A stretch of 64,000 bases of DNA, taken from Chloroflexota bacterium (GTDB taxonomy: Bacteria; Chloroflexota; Anaerolineae; 4572-78; J111). The stretch is from the NCBI GenBank assembly GCA_016860845.1, contig BOKF01000001.1, forward strand, positions 124,001 to 188,000. The letters run 5' to 3'. Of this stretch, positions 62,116-64,000 are shown piece by piece. Position 1 is the stretch's first letter; the number at the start of each line of letters is the position of its first letter. The position numbers were made by a program, and so were the translations under genes. The notes under the pieces were generated by a model. It saw only the letters and a program-made list of their open reading frames with translations. It searched no databases and was not told where the DNA came from.

Positions 62116-62595
62116 CTACCCGTTCAAAGCAAGCGGCTGAGGGGGTGGACCGTTTTGGAGCAAAGCCTGGAGTAGCTTGCTTAACCCTCTGGGGGCAAAG
62201 GCTTCCGGGGACTGCTCGATGTCGGCCGCTCGCCACCAGCGGAAGCCACCAAAAGCCATGCGCTCGACTTCATCAGGTAAGTGTTGGGGCGTTGGCTCAA
62301 AGTGAGCGACCCTGATCAGGTAATACCTTTCCTTTTGCAGAATAGCTCTACCATCCCAATTGAAGAGATGTTCCCTGTACCAGACCTCCGGACCGATCTC
62401 AAAATCGGCCAGGCCGGTCTCCTCAAAAATCTCGCGCCTGAGGCTGGCGGTGGGAGACTCGTCGGGGTCTATGCCGCCGCCCGGCGTCAGCCAGAAGGAA
62501 CGCTGCGATTGGGGTTCAATAATCTTGATCAGCAGTAGTTCTTCTTCCGGGCTGACGAGTAGCGCGCGCACGGCCTGGCGTTCAATCACTGGCAT
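62116..62595 (-). CDS. Nudix hydrolase
   Basis: 159 residues. ATG 62595 follows GTGGAGAA; a longer frame to 62658 overlaps the rmlD end and lacks a ribosome site. Nudix box GGIDPDESPTASLRREIFEE then TGL. Core begins MPVIERQAVRALLVSPEEE. Substrate likely a nucleotide or nucleotide-sugar, undetermined. Adjacent to rmlD, with 26 bases between them. Confidence 0.88.
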   Translation of the reverse strand: MPVIERQAVRALLVSPEEELLLIKIIEPQSQRSFWLTPGGGIDPDESPTASLRREIFEETGLADFEIGPEVWYREHLFNWDGRAILQKERYYLIRVAHFEPTPQHLPDEVERMAFGGFRWWRAADIEQSPEAFAPRGLSKLLQALLQNGPPPQPLALNG

Positions 62596-62621
62596 TTCTC
62601 CACTTGGGGAATTAAAAGAAT

Positions 62622-63479
62622 TCAAGTGGCAAAACACGCTGCCAGCGCTTCTTGCCACGGCCTCAACTCGATACCCAATTCCGCGCCCCGGGTATTAGCC
62701 AGAGGCGTGAAGGGCGGCACAGTCGAAGGGCGGGGGTAATCGGCCAGGGTGATCGGCTCGATGGGAATATGCTCGCGGCCGCTGAGACGGAGGATTTCTT
62801 TGGCAAATTCGTAGCGGGAGCAGTAGCCGGCGTTGGTAAAATGGTAAATCCCGTAGGCTCGCGTTTTGATCAGCCTGGCAACGGCCTCGGCCAGATCAGG
62901 AGCGTAGGTAGGGTTGCTGACTTCATCGGCGACCACACGCAAGGGTTTACCGGCGTCCGCTGCGGCGATGATTTTGGCCGGGAAATTGTTACCTCCCGGC
63001 GAAAAAACCCAGGCCGTGCGCACAATGTACAACCCGGTTTTGAGGTAGCGAGCGGCCATCTGCTCGCCGGTGCGCTTGGAGCTGGCGTAGGGGTTGATCG
63101 GGTTGGGCCGGTCATCTTCCCGATAGGGCTGGTCAGCCCGGCCATCGAACACCTCATTGGTGGAGATGTAAACCATCTCGGCGTTGCAGCGCAGGCAGGC
63201 ATGGGCCACATTCTGCGTGCCAAAAGCATTGATCTTATAAGCGGCATCAGGGTCGGCGGCGCAGCCGTCCACATTGGTCATGGCGGCGCAGTGAATGATC
63301 AATTCCGGCCTGAGCGCGGATAACTGCTGGACGATAGCGTGGTCGGCCACATCAAATTGGGTGTTTTGATCGGTGGGGTCAAATTCAGGAATTTGGAGGA
63401 TGTGCAAACCCTGATCAGTCAAGACTTTTTGCAGCGCCCGGCCCACCTGGCCCGAGGCGCCGGTAATAATAACCCGCAT
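62622..63479 (-). CDS. rmlD: dTDP-4-dehydrorhamnose reductase-like (RmlD)
   Basis: 285 residues. Extended SDR with GASGQVGRALQ (cofactor loop), AAMTNVDGCAADPDAAYKIN, VYISTNEVFDG, and YASSKRTGEQ (catalytic Tyr/Lys). RmlD reduces the last intermediate to dTDP-L-rhamnose for envelope polysaccharides. GAGGTAACTT upstream. No rmlABC in the window, so a different sugar-reductase role (or a methionine adenosyltransferase-beta-like one) is possible. Confidence 0.88.
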   Translation of the reverse strand: MRVIITGASGQVGRALQKVLTDQGLHILQIPEFDPTDQNTQFDVADHAIVQQLSALRPELIIHCAAMTNVDGCAADPDAAYKINAFGTQNVAHACLRCNAEMVYISTNEVFDGRADQPYREDDRPNPINPYASSKRTGEQMAARYLKTGLYIVRTAWVFSPGGNNFPAKIIAAADAGKPLRVVADEVSNPTYAPDLAEAVARLIKTRAYGIYHFTNAGYCSRYEFAKEILRLSGREHIPIEPITLADYPRPSTVPPFTPLANTRGAELGIELRPWQEALAACFAT

Positions 63480-63505
63480 AAGTTACCTCTTGTGATAGGT
63501 GATAG

Positions 63506-63569
63506 GTGAGGCGAGGACGCGAGGAAGCGATTAAGCAGCTTTCTTCGTCGCCTCGCCTCTTCGCCTCAC
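63506..63569. repeat. palindromic GTGAGGCGAGG repeat
   Basis: GTGAGGCGAGGACGCGAGGA on the left and CGTCGCCTCGCCTCTTCGCC-TCAC on the right, imperfect arms of ~25 bases, filling the gap between rmlD and the partial membrane protein gene. Confidence 0.6.
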
Positions 63570-63573
63570 GCCT

Positions 63574-64000
63574 CTATAAATGCAACCCCGGCAAAGCATC
63601 CGATTTGGCCCGGGCGCGACTCTCATCCAGACGGCGGCGAGTCAGATTGATAAACAAGTTCAAGGTCATGATCGGCCAGGGAAGAAGGATGCCCAAAATG
63701 GCGGCAATCATCGTCTCCAGCAGGGCGGTAATCTGCCAGAAGGCAGGCAGAATGGCCGGTAAATACCAGGTGACCGTTAAGCCGTTTTGCCAAAAGGCCC
63801 AAAAGAGCGGCAGAGCAAAAATAAAAGTGACCAGCAGGCCGAAGCCGTAGCCGGTGCTCAACAGGGTCAGCCAGTCCTCTTCCCGAGCCAGCATCAGCAT
63901 AATCAGCACCAACCCGCCGCCGGCCAGCAGACTGACGGCAGTGCGGCGGGCAATGTCAAACGGCCATGCGGAAAAATCTCTCAGCGCGCTGACCGAGTAG
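63574..64000 (-). CDS. membrane protein, 5' end outside window
   Basis: The frame is open to the window edge, so the start is not visible. About 140 residues seen: YSVSALRDFSAWPFDIARRT, then hydrophobic helices (TAVSLLAGGGLVLIMLMLA, GFGLLVTFIFALPLFWAFW, PAILPAFWQITALLETMIAA, ILGILLPWPIMTLNLFINL) and a basic cytoplasmic end RRRLDESRARAKSDALPGLH. Family not recognised. Confidence 0.6.
   Translation of the reverse strand, partial: YSVSALRDFSAWPFDIARRTAVSLLAGGGLVLIMLMLAREEDWLTLLSTGYGFGLLVTFIFALPLFWAFWQNGLTVTWYLPAILPAFWQITALLETMIAAILGILLPWPIMTLNLFINLTRRRLDESRARAKSDALPGLHL

Overview
The window looks like one contig of a free-living bacterium, most likely a filamentous or sludge/soil-type member of the Chloroflexota (Anaerolineae-like). 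I infer this from the gene mix, without a database search: a standalone PSP1/RicT gene beside holB, a CarD-like regulator, cyclase-AAA-TPR signalling giants, huge secreted repeat proteins, VanW- and LysM-type envelope proteins, many small soluble enzymes of the DinB, Nudix, GNAT and VOC families, and intergenic spaces full of short palindromic repeats. No rRNA, tRNA, CRISPR array, prophage or complete insertion sequence was seen.

Layout. 1-2.4 kb: metallophosphoesterase (cut by the window edge), zinc alcohol dehydrogenase, a tiny glycine-rich membrane protein and a decayed ORF tail. 2.4-6.1 kb: a 1224-residue double-cyclase/AAA/TPR signalling protein, convergent with a 2519-residue secreted gingipain-like (C25) surface protein (6.2-13.7 kb). 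14.1-20.9 kb: methyltransferase, a lipoprotein fusing a streptogramin-lyase-like propeller to an M1 peptidase, an orphan ABC substrate-binding lipoprotein and a LysM lipoprotein with a Tyr/Gln/Pro repeat. 21.1-28.1 kb: Nudix, PhzF-like isomerase, a small hypothetical protein, a GH99-like hydrolase with an adjacent MalT-like LuxR regulator, and a methyltransferase. 28.1-36.2 kb: dnaK, DJ-1/PfpI, an M28 peptidase plus HutX-like pair, the conserved RicT(PSP1)-holB pair and a response-regulator/GAF/degenerate-kinase protein. 36.6-43.9 kb: VanW protein, luciferase-like monooxygenase, a DnaJ-type zinc protein, CarD-like regulator, a frameshifted membrane protein, two DinB-like proteins, GNAT and an isoprenylcysteine-methyltransferase-like protein with a 32-codon upstream ORF. 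44.2-54.1 kb: an unusual short Rho, methyltransferase, Cys-rich membrane protein, MBL hydrolase, a 926-residue propeller protein, acyltransferase and a ring-cleaving dioxygenase. 54.5-64 kb: SDR, an operon of a corrinoid protein plus two pyrrolysine-free MttB-family methyltransferases, a polytopic HEAT/DUF2157-like membrane protein, Nudix, RmlD and a partial membrane protein.

How it works together. Envelope and extracellular functions dominate (C25 and M1 peptidases, M28 peptidase, LysM, VanW, GH99, propeller protein), which suits a heterotroph degrading polymers. The corrinoid/MttB operon suggests use of a quaternary amine as methyl donor, although the activase and the second methyltransferase are not in the window.

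Most notable: (i) a paired palindromic operator-like motif TGACATTTGTCA in three divergent intergenic regions (46.1, 52.4 and 59.2 kb), a possible small regulon; (ii) two nearly identical 149-bp MITE-like elements with TA-flanked inverted termini, one supplying the stop codon of the gene upstream of it and the other that of the gene whose 3' end it abuts; (iii) a Rho protein lacking the N-terminal helical domain and the aromatic RNA-binding residues; (iv) a histidine-kinase module whose phospho-acceptor His is Arg; (v) several dispersed palindrome families.
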